Notes: generated from the letters alone by a model not told the origin. A stretch of 64,000 nt of DNA from Halomonas sp. SpR8 (GCF_031010195.1 NZ_JAUAMC010000007.1:124001-188000); one strand, 5' to 3'. Counted from the stretch's first letter, positions 19,285 to 30,760 are shown. Numbers and translations are program-made.

Positions 19285-20442
19285 TTAGGCGTCTTCGTTC
19301 TCAGCGGAGGAGGCGCTTAGCTTAAGCTCGTCAATCAATTCAACGGGCTCAGGTTCTGGCTCAGGGGCTTGGGGGCCGTGGAGGGCAATAAAGTGGCCGT
19401 CTGGGGCTTCTACGATGCGCTGTATCTGCTCGGCGTCTATTTCAATCTCTTCGTCAGTCAGCTCGTTGACCCGTTCCAGTGCGTTAAGCAGTGGTTCAAA
19501 GCCTTCTACATTCTCTTCCAGCTGTGGGAAAGACTGCACGAATAGAGTGCCGTCGGCAGCAAAGCCTGCTTTGAATGGCGCATCCATCAGGTTGACCTGG
19601 GTGCCGCTAGGTAAACGCTCATAAAGTGATTTGATGTCTTCCGGGTACATACGAATACAGCCACGACTAACGCGCATACCGACGCCTTCGGGGCGGTTGG
19701 TGCCGTGAATCAGATAACTCGGCATGGCGAGAAGAATCGCGTGTTCACCTAATGGGTTATTAGGGCCCGGCGGCACAACAGAGGGTGCTGGCTCGCCACG
19801 TGCGGCGGCTTCGTGGCGCATGGATGCTGGTGGTGCCCAGGCGGGGTCTTTGACTTTAACGGTCGTGCGGGTGATGCCAACCGGGGTAGCAAACTCTTCA
19901 CGCCCCACGCTGACAGGATAGGTTTCGACAATACCTGGCTTATCGGCTGGGTAGTAGTAGAGGCGCAGTTCAGAAAGGTTGACGACCACACCTTCCCGCG
20001 GAGCAGGGGGCAGAATGTACTGCGCCGGAATAACAACTTCAGTACCTACCCCGGGCACCCAAAGGCTAACCCCTGGGTTGGCCATGCGAATTTCTTCGTA
20101 GCCAATATTGTGGCGACGGGCAATATCAACCAGCGTCTGCTTAGGATCTTCGACGACGACGGTATAGCGCTCGCCAATCACATCGCCTTTCTCGGGTAGA
20201 CGGAAGTGGCCGCGAGGCAGTTCATTCTTATCAGCAACCTGGGCGGCGCTATCAATGGCGTCGATGCTGATTTCCTGTGCTTGCGCCTGGTCTTGCCCTT
20301 GTTCTTGCTGCTCTTGCGTTTGGGCAGCACTGTCGGCTTGCTCATCAGTTTGCTGCGCAAAAGCGGGGCTGATCAGGCTAGCGGCTAATAGTACTGCCAG
20401 GCTGGTGGGGCCCCAGTGGGTAAAGGTATCGCGAATGTTCAT
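19285..20442 (-). CDS. L,D-transpeptidase with LysM domain (ErfK/YbiS-like)
   Basis: A 385-residue periplasmic protein. It has a signal peptide ending SPAFAQ, a Gln/Glu-rich linker, then a LysM domain around residues 90-140 (YTVVVEDPKQTLVDIARRH) and a YkuD catalytic domain with YLIHGTN and SRGCIRMYP containing the nucleophilic Cys. The long acidic C-terminal extension ends in alternating Glu/Pro. Related E. coli enzymes attach Lpp to peptidoglycan or form 3-3 crosslinks; the neighbouring Lpp-like gene supports the former. Confidence 0.9.
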   Translation of the reverse strand: MNIRDTFTHWGPTSLAVLLAASLISPAFAQQTDEQADSAAQTQEQQEQGQDQAQAQEISIDAIDSAAQVADKNELPRGHFRLPEKGDVIGERYTVVVEDPKQTLVDIARRHNIGYEEIRMANPGVSLWVPGVGTEVVIPAQYILPPAPREGVVVNLSELRLYYYPADKPGIVETYPVSVGREEFATPVGITRTTVKVKDPAWAPPASMRHEAAARGEPAPSVVPPGPNNPLGEHAILLAMPSYLIHGTNRPEGVGMRVSRGCIRMYPEDIKSLYERLPSGTQVNLMDAPFKAGFAADGTLFVQSFPQLEENVEGFEPLLNALERVNELTDEEIEIDAEQIQRIVEAPDGHFIALHGPQAPEPEPEPVELIDELKLSASSAENEDA

Positions 20443-20538
20443 GGTCGTTCCTAATGTGTTAATTCACTGCTGATGCGCGTTGTTGGGCCACTGCTTTTAT
20501 CCCCTGCGGGATAGCTAGTGATAAGTTTGCCCCAAGGT

Positions 20539-23500
20539 TCACGCCGCCGCTACTTTTTGATTAAGGGTGCTGAGTAGGTTTTCTAGCTGCTGAAAACGCT
20601 TGTCGGCAGTTTCCATAGGTAATTCAAATCGTAAGGTGTCAGAGCCATCCAGACGGTAATGCGTTGGTGACGTCTGAATAAGGGTTACCAGGGTCATGGG
20701 ATCTACTTGGGTGCTGCTTTCAAATAGCACTCGACCACGGCTTTCGCCGGCTTCAATCTTGCTGATGCCCAACTGCTCAGCGCGATGACGCAGCTTGGTC
20801 TGTCGAATAAGATTCTTCAGTGCTGCGGGCAGTAGGCCAAAGCGGTCAATAAGCTCAACCTGCAGCTCTTTAAGTTCACTATCGCTTTGGGTATTGGCAA
20901 TCCGCTTGTACATCACTAGTCGCTGCTGCACATCGTGAATGTAATTATTAGGAATCAACGCAGGCAGGTTAAGGCTAATTTCTACGCCGGTATTAAAGGG
21001 CGCATCAATATTAGGTGTTTTGCCTGCACGAATCGCTTTTACCGCGCGATCCAGCATCTCCATATAGAGCGTGTAGCCAATGGTTTCCATCTGGCCACTC
21101 TGCTCGTCACCTAACAGTTCGCCTGCGCCGCGGATCTCCATATCGTGGCTGGCCAGCGTGAAGCCAGCGCCTAAATCATCCGAGGCGCTAATCGCTTCCA
21201 GGCGCTTAATGGCATCGCGGGTCATCGCCTTAGGGGTTGGTGTTAATAGATAGGCGTAAGCCTGGTGATGGCTACGGCCGACTCGGCCCCGCAACTGGTG
21301 CAGCTGAGCCAAACCGAATTTGTCGGCACGCTCAATAATAATCGTATTGGCGCTCGGCACATCGATGCCGGTTTCGATAATGGTCGAGCAGACCAGCACG
21401 TTAAAGCGGCGGTGGTAGAAGTCCGACATGATGCGTTCCAGGCTGCGCTCTGGTAGCTGGCCGTGGGCAACCCCCACACGTGCTTCGGGAACCAGTTCGC
21501 GGATTTTTTCTGCCGTATTTTCGATTGTCTTGACTTCATTATGTAGCACATAGACTTGGCCGCCACGCAGTATCTCGCGCAGCAGCGCCTCTTTAATAAT
21601 GCTGGGGTCGTGCTGCTGGACGAAGGTTTTGACCGACAGCCGACGGGCGGGCGGCGTGGCGATGATCGACAGGTCGCGGATGCCGCTCATGGCCATATTC
21701 AGCGTGCGTGGAATCGGTGTGGCGGTCAGCGTCAAAATGTCGACTTCGGCACGCAGCGTCTTGAGCTTCTCTTTTTGCGCAACGCCAAAACGGTGCTCTT
21801 CATCGATAATCAGCAGGCCCATTTTGGGTAGCTCGACACTTTTGGCCAGCAGCTTGTGGGTACCGATCACAATGTCTGTTTGACCGCTTTTAATGCTCTC
21901 GAGCGTCTGGGTCACTTCTTTGCCGCTGGTAAAGCGCGAGATCAGGCCGATATTCACGGCGGTATCGGCAAAACGGTCGCGGAAGTTCTCAAAATGCTGG
22001 CGTGCCAGCAGCGTCGTGGGCACCAGTACCACTACTTGGCGGCCGGACTGCACGGCTAAAAATGCTGCGCGCATGGCCACTTCGGTTTTGCCGAAGCCGA
22101 CGTCGCCACACACCACGCGATCCATGGGCTGCGGCGACGTCATGTCGCTGATGACGGCTTCAATCGCCGCGTGCTGGTCGGCCGTTTCTTCAAACGGGAA
22201 GTTGCCGGAAAAGCGTAAATACTCCTCGCCTGGTGCTTCATAGACCACTCCTTGCTGGGCTTCCCTGCGTGCGTAAACGTCCAGTAGTTCGGCGGCGGTA
22301 TCGCGAATTTTCTCTGCGGCCTTACGGCGGGCTTTTTCCCACTGGTCGGAGCCCAGTTTATGCAACGGTGCCAGTTCGTCGTCGGCGCCGCTATAGCGTG
22401 AAATAAGGTGCAGGCTGTCGACAGGCACATAAAGCTTGGCGCCATCGGCGTAGGAGAGGGCGAGAAATTCGTTGGCTTGGCCGCCAGCCTCAAGTGTTTC
22501 CAGGCCTAAATAGCGGCCCACACCGTGGGCCTGGTGAACCACGGGTGCGCCTTCGCGCAGCTCTGAGAGATGGCGTACCGCAAGCTCGTTATCATCGGTG
22601 GCTTTTTCGCGGCGACGGCTCTGGCGAACGACATCGCCAAACAGCTCCGTTTCGCTAATCACCGCAACACTGGGGTTATTCAGCCACAGGCCGCTGTCGA
22701 TGAGGCCTTCGGTAATTGCATACTGTTCGTTACTGGCCAGAAAAGCGTGAAAGCTATCGGTATGAGGTAGCGATAGCCTTAACGGAGCCAATAACTCTTC
22801 TAGTGCTTCGCGACGTCCCCGAGACTCTGCTACAAACAGTACGCGGGTTTGGGCATGGGCTTTCAAAAAAGCGCCAAGCTCCCCGAGCGGCTGCTTGGCG
22901 CGAGCGTTGATTGAAACCGAAGGTAGTGGCGCTGATTCGGGATCAAGCGCGTGGCGTTGTTCGCTGTTTTCGGTTAACTCTATACGTGGGCGTGCCTTGA
23001 TAGCCGCGAATACGTCACTGACCGGGAAAAATGCCCGGTGTGGCGGGAGCAGCGGCCGCGTGGGATCCACGCCTAAATTCGCATAGCGGGCATCGATGGA
23101 TTGCCAGTGCTGCTCGGCAGCATGAAAGACCTCGGGCAGCAGTGCGACCCGCGTGTCGTCGGTCAGGTGGTCAAACAGCGAGGCCGTTTGTTCGAAAAAC
23201 AGCGGTAAATAGTGCTCAAGGCCCGGCGAAGGGATGCCTTTTAACGCATCGTTGTAGAGCGGGCATTGGCGCGGATCGACATCAAACAGGGTCTCAAACT
23301 GCTCGCGAAAACAGGCGATAGCGCTGCGGCTGAGCGAGTATTCATGGGCAGGCAGTAGTTCCAGCGATTCCAGTTTGTCTGTGGAGCGCTGGCTGCCGGG
23401 GTCAAAGTGGCGCAGCGTATCGATCTCGTCATCAAATAAATCGATGCGGATTGGCTCATCCATCCCCATTGCAAATAGGTCGATCAGCGCGCCGCGCATA

Positions 23501-23988
23501 GCGTATTCGCCGGGCTCATACACGGTTTCAACAGCGCGATAGCCCGCCCGGGATAGCGATTCTCGGAAACTTTCGCGATCCAAACGCTCGCCGGTTTTAA
23601 GCGTCATGACCCGCCCGGCGATATATTCAACTGGGGGAAGGCGCTGCATCAGCGTATTGATCGGCACCAGGACAATGCCGCGCACGCCGTCTTGCAGTTG
23701 GCGCAGCGTGCGTAGACGGGCCGATACAATGTCCTGATGGGGAGAGAAGCTATCGTAGGGCAGCGTTTCCCAGTCAGGGAAGGGCAGTACCGGGACGTCG
23801 CTGTAAAAGTAGAGGTCTTGCTCCAGGCGCTGGGCGCTGGCCGTATTGGCCGTAATCACCAAAAGCGGAGCTTGCGTGGCGACCCGAGAGAGTGCCAGCG
23901 CAGTCGCACTGCCCGGCGGCGATGTCCAGTAGAGCGTATCGCGAGTCCCTTCAGGCTGGGGCGGTTCGAGCAGAGAGAAAGTCGGCAT
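20539..23988 (-). CDS. mfd: Transcription-repair coupling factor Mfd
   Basis: An 1149-residue DNA translocase that removes RNA polymerase stalled at lesions and recruits UvrA. The N-terminal UvrB-like region is followed by the RNA-polymerase interaction domain (EGAPVVHQAHGVGRYLG) and the RecG-like translocase with Walker A CGDVGFGKTEVAMRA and Walker B DEEHRFG (motif II). The C-terminal regulatory domain is present. ATG 23988 (MPTFSLLEPP) is preferred; an upstream in-frame ATG at 24033 would add 15 residues. Confidence 0.96.
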   Translation of the reverse strand: MPTFSLLEPPQPEGTRDTLYWTSPPGSATALALSRVATQAPLLVITANTASAQRLEQDLYFYSDVPVLPFPDWETLPYDSFSPHQDIVSARLRTLRQLQDGVRGIVLVPINTLMQRLPPVEYIAGRVMTLKTGERLDRESFRESLSRAGYRAVETVYEPGEYAMRGALIDLFAMGMDEPIRIDLFDDEIDTLRHFDPGSQRSTDKLESLELLPAHEYSLSRSAIACFREQFETLFDVDPRQCPLYNDALKGIPSPGLEHYLPLFFEQTASLFDHLTDDTRVALLPEVFHAAEQHWQSIDARYANLGVDPTRPLLPPHRAFFPVSDVFAAIKARPRIELTENSEQRHALDPESAPLPSVSINARAKQPLGELGAFLKAHAQTRVLFVAESRGRREALEELLAPLRLSLPHTDSFHAFLASNEQYAITEGLIDSGLWLNNPSVAVISETELFGDVVRQSRRREKATDDNELAVRHLSELREGAPVVHQAHGVGRYLGLETLEAGGQANEFLALSYADGAKLYVPVDSLHLISRYSGADDELAPLHKLGSDQWEKARRKAAEKIRDTAAELLDVYARREAQQGVVYEAPGEEYLRFSGNFPFEETADQHAAIEAVISDMTSPQPMDRVVCGDVGFGKTEVAMRAAFLAVQSGRQVVVLVPTTLLARQHFENFRDRFADTAVNIGLISRFTSGKEVTQTLESIKSGQTDIVIGTHKLLAKSVELPKMGLLIIDEEHRFGVAQKEKLKTLRAEVDILTLTATPIPRTLNMAMSGIRDLSIIATPPARRLSVKTFVQQHDPSIIKEALLREILRGGQVYVLHNEVKTIENTAEKIRELVPEARVGVAHGQLPERSLERIMSDFYHRRFNVLVCSTIIETGIDVPSANTIIIERADKFGLAQLHQLRGRVGRSHHQAYAYLLTPTPKAMTRDAIKRLEAISASDDLGAGFTLASHDMEIRGAGELLGDEQSGQMETIGYTLYMEMLDRAVKAIRAGKTPNIDAPFNTGVEISLNLPALIPNNYIHDVQQRLVMYKRIANTQSDSELKELQVELIDRFGLLPAALKNLIRQTKLRHRAEQLGISKIEAGESRGRVLFESSTQVDPMTLVTLIQTSPTHYRLDGSDTLRFELPMETADKRFQQLENLLSTLNQKVAAA

Positions 23989-24224
23989 AATCAAGATATC
24001 GTTTTGCGCTGAAACGGAAAGCAGATCATACACGATAGCGCCTTTCAGTTAGAGTGCTCGCGCAAATCGTTAGCGGAGTAACATTGAACTTGAATAGGTG
24101 ATTTTGTAGTGAGATCGCTGTTTCTGTAATACCCCTACATGGTGTGCGACTATCCTTTCATTGCGGCCACAAAGCTTGCCCCGGATAATGCTTCCACAGT
24201 TTCCACTACATGATGAGGCCGCAC

Positions 24225-25679
24225 GTGAGTCAGCAAGCTCTCGAAAACGTTTTTCAAGAATGGCAAGGTAACGAAGCCTTGGCGGAGCAACTAATTCCCT
24301 TAGTGGGGCAGCTCTATCGTCAGAACAACGTCGTTGCCACCATGTTCGGACGTTCGCTGATCAAACGGTCGGTTATTCGTATCCTTAAAGACCACCGTTT
24401 CGTGCGCAAATTAGAAGGCACTGAGCTCTCTGTTGAAGATACTTACCCCCTGCTTAAGAGCATGGTTGAGCTAAATCTTGGCCCCGCTCATGTGGATGTA
24501 GGCAAGCTCGCGGTGATGTTTAAGCGTCAGGGCGGCGGAGATGTAGAGACGTTCCTACGTAAAGAGTTGCACGAAATCATTGACGGGTATCAGCCCGGCG
24601 CCAGTACCGGCGAGCCTCAAGATGTGGTGCTCTACGGTTTTGGTCGTATTGGCCGCCTGCTGGCGCGGGTGATGGTTGAGAAGGCTGGCGGCGGTAACCT
24701 CCTGCGTTTGCGCGCAATTGTGGTGCGTGGTCATGGTGATGTGGCCAAAGACCTTGAAAAGCGTGCCAGTCTACTGCGTCGTGACTCGGTGCATGGGCCT
24801 TTTGACGGCACTATCATAGTGGATGCTGAGGCGCGCACGCTGACGGTCAATGGCAACGTGATTCAGGTGATCTACGCCGACTCACCCAGCGAGATCGATT
24901 ACACCGAATACGATATCCAGAACGCTGTAATTGTTGATAACACTGGTATCTGGCGTGATGAAGCGGGCTTGGGTCAGCATCTGCAGTGCAAAGGCGCTGC
25001 CAAAGCGCTGCTGACGGCACCGGGTAAAGGCGATATTAAAAATATCGTTTACGGTATTAATCACGAGTCAATCGGCGACGATGACCTTATTGTGTCTGCC
25101 GCCTCGTGTACCACCAATGCTATTGTGCCGGTATTGAAGGTGCTCAACGATGAGTACGGTGTGGTCAATGGTCACGTGGAAACCGTGCATGCTTACACCA
25201 ATGATCAAAACCTGATCGACAACTACCATAAAGGTGATCGTCGCGGCCGCAGTGCGGCGCTGAACATGGTATTGACCGAAACAGGCGCGGCGAAAGCGGT
25301 GTCTAAAGCACTGCCTGAACTTGAGGGCAAGCTGACCGGGAACGCCATTCGCGTACCGATCCCCAACGTTTCCATGGCGATTCTTAATCTAACGTTAGAC
25401 AAAACCACTGACGCCGTCGCGCTCAATGACTATTTGCGCCGTATGTCGATTGAATCTGCCTATCAAAAGCAGATTGACTACGTTGACTCAGCAGAAGTGG
25501 TGTCGTCGGATTTTGTGGGCAACCGCCATGCGGGTATTGTCGACGCCAAAGCGACCATCGCGAACGGTCATCATGCGGTCGTTTATATGTGGTACGACAA
25601 CGAATTTGGCTATAGTTGCCAAGTCGTGCGTATTTTACAGCAGATGTCGAATGTACGGTTCTTAAAACTGCCACGCTAA
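24225..25679 (+). CDS. gap: Glyceraldehyde-3-phosphate dehydrogenase, long form
   Basis: A GAPDH-family enzyme of about 484 residues, around 150 longer than the classical enzyme. The extra N-terminal helical domain (about residues 1-125) comes before the Rossmann motif YGFGRIGRLLAR. The catalytic Cys is in SAASCTTNAIVPVL, with HAYTNDQNLID and WYDNEFGYS downstream. This long form occurs next to mfd and nqrA in pseudomonads, as here. GTG 24225 (SQQALENVF) has an ATGAGG upstream; ATG 24210 is an alternative. The coenzyme and metabolic direction cannot be inferred. Confidence 0.9.
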   Translation: MSQQALENVFQEWQGNEALAEQLIPLVGQLYRQNNVVATMFGRSLIKRSVIRILKDHRFVRKLEGTELSVEDTYPLLKSMVELNLGPAHVDVGKLAVMFKRQGGGDVETFLRKELHEIIDGYQPGASTGEPQDVVLYGFGRIGRLLARVMVEKAGGGNLLRLRAIVVRGHGDVAKDLEKRASLLRRDSVHGPFDGTIIVDAEARTLTVNGNVIQVIYADSPSEIDYTEYDIQNAVIVDNTGIWRDEAGLGQHLQCKGAAKALLTAPGKGDIKNIVYGINHESIGDDDLIVSAASCTTNAIVPVLKVLNDEYGVVNGHVETVHAYTNDQNLIDNYHKGDRRGRSAALNMVLTETGAAKAVSKALPELEGKLTGNAIRVPIPNVSMAILNLTLDKTTDAVALNDYLRRMSIESAYQKQIDYVDSAEVVSSDFVGNRHAGIVDAKATIANGHHAVVYMWYDNEFGYSCQVVRILQQMSNVRFLKLPR

Positions 25680-25732
25680 CTTATTGAGCTAGTTTGGCCT
25701 GATACGGGCCTTTCAGGCGGTAAGCTGCTATC

Positions 25733-25759
25733 AACGTCACCCTCGGGTGGCGTTTTTTT
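25733..25759 (+). terminator. Intrinsic terminator after gap
   Basis: AACGTCACCC and GGGTGGCGTT form a short-loop hairpin followed by seven T residues. The 225 bp from here to nqrA contain no convincing gene and should hold the nqr promoter. Confidence 0.9.
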
Positions 25760-25986
25760 GCCACAATCAAGGCTTTTTACGATGTCTATAGCACTTTAGG
25801 TGATGCTCAGGGATGTGGTCATTGGACGCGGTTATCTTTATAATACGATGGATTTTTCGGGGTGGTTCAAGTGCTACTTGGGCCGGACTGGTAACAATCT
25901 GAGCAGAAAAAAACAACTCGCTGAGCAGAAAATAAGCATTCGAACCCCATACCTTCGTATATCCGATCCAACAACTGGGCGAGACT

Positions 25987-27351
25987 ATGATCGAAGTCAA
26001 AAAAGGCCTGGATCTCCCCATCACGGGAGCGCCCGAGCAGCGTATTGAAGATGCGCGGTTTGTGCGCCACGTGGCAATCCTGGGAACTGACTACGTTGGC
26101 ATGAAGCCGACAATGGAAGTCCAGGAAGGGGATAAGGTCAAACTGGGCCAATTGCTCTTTACCGATAAGAAAATTGATGGTGTGCGCTATACAGCGCCCG
26201 CTGCCGGTGAAGTGCTTGCAATAAACCGTGGCGAAAAACGTCGTTTACTATCTGTCGTAATCAAAGTCGATGAAACTGAGGAAGCGGTTGAATTCGCTGC
26301 TCATGACCGTAATGCCTTGGCGCAGCTTGAACGCCAGGTCGTCGTCGACCAACTGGTAGAGTCGGGGCTATGGACTGCTTTACGCACCCGTCCTTTCTCG
26401 CGGACACCGGCCATTGATAGCACTCCGGCCGATATTTTTGTAACCGCCGTAGATACTCATCCACTTAGCCCTGACCCTGCCCTGATCATCAACGAACAGG
26501 CGCAAGCATTTGAAGATGGCCTCAAGGTGTTAGCGCGCCTGACCGAGGGCAACGTCTTCCTATGTACAGGAGATAATGGTACAGGCGGAAATGCCTCAAT
26601 TCCGGGCGGCGATGTGGACGGCGTAAAAGCTGAAAGCTTTGCAGGTCCTCATCCGGCCGGACTTGTTGGTACGCATATTCACTACCTTTCGCCGGTCGCG
26701 CTGCATAAAAAAGTCTGGCACATCGGCTACCAGGACGTTATCGCGTTCGGTAAGTTGTTTGTAGAAGGGAAGTTGGATATGAGTCGGGTGGTCGCCATTG
26801 GCGGCCCACGTGCTGAAAATCCCCGCCTGGTGCGTACACGCGTCGGCGCCAGCACGGATGAACTCCTGGCCGGCGAAGTCATCAAACCCGATGACACACG
26901 CGTTATATCAGGTTCAGTGTTCTCTGGTTTTACCGCTGAAGGTAAGTTGACTTACCTTGGTCGCTTCTGCAATCAACTAAGCTTGCTTGAAGAAGGCAAC
27001 AAGCGCACGTTCATGGGGTGGCTCTCTCCTGGCGCCAATCGCCACTCGATCTTGGGCATCTACATCTCCAAGATAAAGGGCCTGAGCAACTATGCGCCGA
27101 CTACCTCTACCAATGGCTCCGAGCGTGCAATGGTGCCCGTAGGTGCCTATGAAACGGTTATGCCGCTGGATATCATGCCGACTCAGCTACTGCGTTCGCT
27201 GATCGTGGGCGACATTGAGGTTGCCATGCAGCTTGGGTGTTTGGAGCTGGACGAAGAGGATCTGGCGCTGTGTACGTACGTTTGCCCCGGCAAATACGAA
27301 TATGGCCCCATCCTGCGTGACAATCTCACCATGATCGAGAAAGAGGCCTGA
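25987..27351 (+). CDS. nqrA: Na+-translocating NADH:quinone reductase subunit A
   Basis: A 454-residue subunit of the Na+-pumping NADH:ubiquinone oxidoreductase. NqrA sits on the cytoplasmic face and contributes to quinone binding. The start [16 protein letters not shown] and the later [10 protein letters not shown] and [11 protein letters not shown] are typical of the family. It is first gene of a six-gene operon and its stop overlaps the start of nqrB. Confidence 0.97.
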   Translation: MIEVKKGLDLPITGAPEQRIEDARFVRHVAILGTDYVGMKPTMEVQEGDKVKLGQLLFTDKKIDGVRYTAPAAGEVLAINRGEKRRLLSVVIKVDETEEAVEFAAHDRNALAQLERQVVVDQLVESGLWTALRTRPFSRTPAIDSTPADIFVTAVDTHPLSPDPALIINEQAQAFEDGLKVLARLTEGNVFLCTGDNGTGGNASIPGGDVDGVKAESFAGPHPAGLVGTHIHYLSPVALHKKVWHIGYQDVIAFGKLFVEGKLDMSRVVAIGGPRAENPRLVRTRVGASTDELLAGEVIKPDDTRVISGSVFSGFTAEGKLTYLGRFCNQLSLLEEGNKRTFMGWLSPGANRHSILGIYISKIKGLSNYAPTTSTNGSERAMVPVGAYETVMPLDIMPTQLLRSLIVGDIEVAMQLGCLELDEEDLALCTYVCPGKYEYGPILRDNLTMIEKEA

Positions 27352-28577
27352 TGATGGGTATTCAACAGACACTCCAAAATATCGAGCCGCATTTCCACAA
27401 AGGCGGGAAGTACGAAAAGTTCTATCCGTTATTTGAAGCGGTAGATACGATTTTTTATACGCCGCCGAGCGTGGCTAAAACTACCGCTCACGTGCGTGAC
27501 GGTATCGATCTCAAACGCATCATGATTACCGTTTGGCTATGCACCTTCCCAGCCATGCTGTTCGGTATGTGGAATGCAGGCTGGCAGGCTAACACAGCTA
27601 TCGACGCGGGCTACGCTTCTATGGCTGGCTGGCGCGAAGCGATTATGATGACGTTGGCAGGTGGGCATGATCCCAGCAGTTTTTGGGCTAACTTTGTCCT
27701 TGGTGCCACTTACTTCCTGCCCATCTATCTGGTCACCTTTGTTGTCGGTGGCTTCTGGGAAGTACTGTTTGCCATCAAGCGTGGCCACGAAGTGAACGAA
27801 GGTTTCTTCGTTACCTCGGTGCTGTTTGCGCTGATTCTTCCAGCCACTATTCCGCTGTGGCAGGTAGCTCTGGGGATCACCTTTGGTGTGGTAATCGGTA
27901 AAGAGATCTTCGGTGGCACGGGTAAGAACTTCTTGAACCCAGCTCTGACTGGCCGTGCATTTCTTTACTTCGCCTACCCAGCGCAAATCTCCGGTGACTC
28001 TGTATGGGTGGCCGCTGATGGCTATACTGGTGCGACGGCGCTCTCTATGGCGTTTCAGGACGGTATGTCTGCGCTGACCGACGCCTTCAGCTGGTGGGAT
28101 GCCTTCCTTGGCTTTATCCCTGGCTCTGTGGGTGAGGTTTCGACGCTGGCGATCTTTATCGGCGCTGCAGTGCTGCTGTGGACGCGGATTGCCTCCTGGC
28201 GGATCATGCTAGGGGTGTTCCTGGGCATGGTGGTGACGAGCACGCTGTTTAACCTGATCGGCTCTGATTCAAATCCCATGTTTGCCATGCCATGGTACTG
28301 GCACTTGGTAATCGGTGGCTTCGCTTTCGGTATGGTTTTCATGGCGACCGACCCTGTGTCAGCCTCGATGACTAACCAAGGCCGACTGCTGTTTGGTGCG
28401 CTGATTGGTGTGATGACCGTCTTGATTCGCGTTGTGAACCCGGCTTTCCCGGAAGGCATCATGCTGGCGATTCTGTTCGCTAACCTGTTTGCACCGCTGA
28501 TTGACCATTTCTTCGTTCAGGCCAATATCAAGCGTCGTGTGAAGCGTAGCGGCGTACCGGCCGAGGAGACTGCCTAA
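27351..28577 (+). CDS. nqrB: Na+-translocating NADH:quinone reductase subunit B
   Basis: A 408-residue membrane subunit with about ten helices. It carries a covalently bound FMN (on Thr in the GYTGATALS motif), binds riboflavin, and forms most of the Na+ pathway. The N terminus, [20 protein letters not shown], is typical. ATG 27351 overlaps the nqrA stop; an adjacent ATG at 27354 is equally possible. FMN attachment requires ApbE, which is not encoded nearby. Confidence 0.97.
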   Translation: MMGIQQTLQNIEPHFHKGGKYEKFYPLFEAVDTIFYTPPSVAKTTAHVRDGIDLKRIMITVWLCTFPAMLFGMWNAGWQANTAIDAGYASMAGWREAIMMTLAGGHDPSSFWANFVLGATYFLPIYLVTFVVGGFWEVLFAIKRGHEVNEGFFVTSVLFALILPATIPLWQVALGITFGVVIGKEIFGGTGKNFLNPALTGRAFLYFAYPAQISGDSVWVAADGYTGATALSMAFQDGMSALTDAFSWWDAFLGFIPGSVGEVSTLAIFIGAAVLLWTRIASWRIMLGVFLGMVVTSTLFNLIGSDSNPMFAMPWYWHLVIGGFAFGMVFMATDPVSASMTNQGRLLFGALIGVMTVLIRVVNPAFPEGIMLAILFANLFAPLIDHFFVQANIKRRVKRSGVPAEETA

Positions 28578-29398
28578 TGGCACAAGGTAATAACTCCATC
28601 AAAAAAATCCTGATAGTGGCGTTCTCACTGTGTATCGTGTGTTCTGTCATTGTCTCGACTGCGGCGGTCGCGTTGCGACCCATGCAGCAGCTTAATCAGG
28701 AGCTCGATCGCAAAACTAATATCCTGAACGTTGCCAAGCTTTATGAGCCGGGCATGGACGTTGAAAAGGTGTTTAGCGAAGAGATCACTGCGCGAGTCGT
28801 TGATCTGGATACGGGTGAATACTCTGATGAGTTCGATCCCGATACCTACGACAGTTTTGAGGCCGCTCGAGACCCAGCTTCGGGACGCACGCTTTCCGGC
28901 GATCAGGACATCGCGGGGCTATCACGCGTTGAAAACTTCGCCACGGTTTACCTGATTGGCGGTGAAGATGACCCGGAACAGATCGTGCTACCTATTCGTG
29001 GTCAGGGGCTTTGGGGCTTAATGCGTGGCTTCCTGGCCGTAGAGGGTGATGGCAATACCATCGTGAGTATCACCTACTACGAGCATAGCGAAACGCCAGG
29101 CCTAGGCGCTGAAGTTAACAACCCACGCTGGCAAGCTCAGTGGGAAGGTAAGAAAATTTACGATGAAGAGGGCGACCTCTCACCGGAAATTCACCTGACC
29201 AAAGGCGGTGCCAGTGACGAATACGAAGTAGATGCGCTATCTGGCGCTACGCTAACCAGTAACGGTGTGACTAATATGTTGCAGTTCTGGTTAAGCGAAG
29301 AAGCATTCGGACCTTATTTGGCTAAATTCCGTAGTGGTACTGAGCCGGAAGACGCCGAAGAGACCGATACCAACTTCGAAGACGTTGAGGGGGCCTGA
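28577..29398 (+). CDS. nqrC: Na+-translocating NADH:quinone reductase subunit C
   Basis: A 273-residue subunit with one N-terminal transmembrane helix and a periplasmic FMN domain. The FMN attachment site is the Thr in [12 protein letters not shown]. The GLGAEV segment is also conserved. The C terminus is an acidic extension ([18 protein letters not shown]). It overlaps nqrB by one base and is followed by nqrD after two. Confidence 0.97.
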   Translation: MAQGNNSIKKILIVAFSLCIVCSVIVSTAAVALRPMQQLNQELDRKTNILNVAKLYEPGMDVEKVFSEEITARVVDLDTGEYSDEFDPDTYDSFEAARDPASGRTLSGDQDIAGLSRVENFATVYLIGGEDDPEQIVLPIRGQGLWGLMRGFLAVEGDGNTIVSITYYEHSETPGLGAEVNNPRWQAQWEGKKIYDEEGDLSPEIHLTKGGASDEYEVDALSGATLTSNGVTNMLQFWLSEEAFGPYLAKFRSGTEPEDAEETDTNFEDVEGA

Positions 29399-29400
29399 TC

Positions 29401-30069
29401 ATGGCGGACGTAAATGCAAAAGGCGTTTTAACGGCGCCGATTTTCCACAACAACCCCATTGCGCTCCAGATTCTGGGGATTTGTTCGGCACTGGCGGTAA
29501 CCACCAGTATGAGCGTATCGCTCGTTATGGCATTGGCGGTTATCTTTGTTAGTTCGTTATCGAATCTGTTCGTATCGTTGATCAGGAATCATATTCCCTC
29601 TTCGATTCGTATCATCGTGCAGATGACCATTATTGCCTCGCTGGTCATCGTGGTTGACCAGATTCTAAAAGCCTACGCCTATGAGATGTCCAAGCAGCTC
29701 TCGGTGTTTGTTGGCCTGATCATTACCAACTGTATCGTCATGGGGCGTGCAGAAGGTTTTGCGATGTCCAACACGCCGGGCATTTCATTTTTAGACGGTA
29801 TCGGCAATGGTCTTGGCTACGGTTTCGTGCTCATGGTAGTGGGCTTTGTACGCGAGCTGCTAGGCTCGGGCAGCGTATTTGGCTTCACTATTTTCCAAAC
29901 CGTGCAAAATGGCGGTTGGTACGTGCCAAACGGCTTGCTGTTACTGCCGCCTTCCGCGTTCTTTATTATCGGCCTACTGATCTGGGTGATGCGCTCTGTT
30001 AACCCTGAGCAAGTAGAAGATAATGAGTTCAAAATGAAGGAAAACACCAAGCCTCAGGAGGCCGTGTAA
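29401..30069 (+). CDS. nqrD: Na+-translocating NADH:quinone reductase subunit D
   Basis: A 222-residue membrane subunit with six helices, homologous to NqrE and to RnfE. NqrD and NqrE together hold an intramembrane iron-sulfur centre; the cysteine in [16 protein letters not shown] is the expected ligand region on this subunit, with another in ILGICSAL. Confidence 0.97.
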   Translation: MADVNAKGVLTAPIFHNNPIALQILGICSALAVTTSMSVSLVMALAVIFVSSLSNLFVSLIRNHIPSSIRIIVQMTIIASLVIVVDQILKAYAYEMSKQLSVFVGLIITNCIVMGRAEGFAMSNTPGISFLDGIGNGLGYGFVLMVVGFVRELLGSGSVFGFTIFQTVQNGGWYVPNGLLLLPPSAFFIIGLLIWVMRSVNPEQVEDNEFKMKENTKPQEAV

Positions 30070-30070
30070 C

Positions 30071-30688
30071 ATGGAACATTATCTGAGTCTTTTTGTTGCC
30101 TCGGTGTTTGTTGAGAACATGGCGCTGGCCTTCTTCCTGGGCATGTGTACCTTCTTGGCGGTTTCCAAAAAGGTCTCCTCAGCGATTGGTCTAGGTATTG
30201 CGGTTATCGTTGTGCTGACCGTTACGGTACCGGTGAACAACCTGGTATTTACCTACTTGCTGCAAGAAGGGGCGTTGACCTGGACCGGCATCAACGGTGC
30301 TGAGAATATTGACCTGTCGTTCCTGGGCCTGCTCTCTTATATCGGTGTCATTGCTGCACTCGTACAGATCATGGAGATGTTCCTCGATAAGTACGTGCCT
30401 ACGCTTTATAACGCACTAGGGGTATTCCTGCCGCTGATCACCGTTAACTGCGCCATCTTGGGTGGCGTACTGTTCATGGTTGAGCGTAACTACAACTTCG
30501 GCGAAGCCGTGGTTTATGGCTTTGGTGCAGGTACCGGCTGGGCGTTGGCGATAGCCGCACTAGCGGGTATTCGTGAAAAGCTGAAGTACAGCGATGTGCC
30601 GGGCGGCCTGCAAGGGCTGGGCATTACTTTCATCACCGTGGGTCTGATGTCGTTGGGCTTTATGTCCTTCTCAGGCATTCAGCTTTAA
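30071..30688 (+). CDS. nqrE: Na+-translocating NADH:quinone reductase subunit E
   Basis: A 205-residue six-helix membrane subunit homologous to NqrD and RnfA, with inverted topology. [12 protein letters not shown] and [11 protein letters not shown] contain the two conserved cysteines for the shared intramembrane iron-sulfur cluster. It follows nqrD by one base. Confidence 0.97.
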   Translation: MEHYLSLFVASVFVENMALAFFLGMCTFLAVSKKVSSAIGLGIAVIVVLTVTVPVNNLVFTYLLQEGALTWTGINGAENIDLSFLGLLSYIGVIAALVQIMEMFLDKYVPTLYNALGVFLPLITVNCAILGGVLFMVERNYNFGEAVVYGFGAGTGWALAIAALAGIREKLKYSDVPGGLQGLGITFITVGLMSLGFMSFSGIQL

Positions 30689-30760
30689 TCGGAGCCGGTT
30701 TTCTCAGCGGTGCCAAGGGCGTCGCTGGGTAATTAAAACCGCCAGCAATAGGAAACCGAC

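Noticed and set aside
23031..24012. Open frames on the + strand opposite mfd
   Set aside because: They are antisense shadows of mfd without domains or ribosome binding sites.
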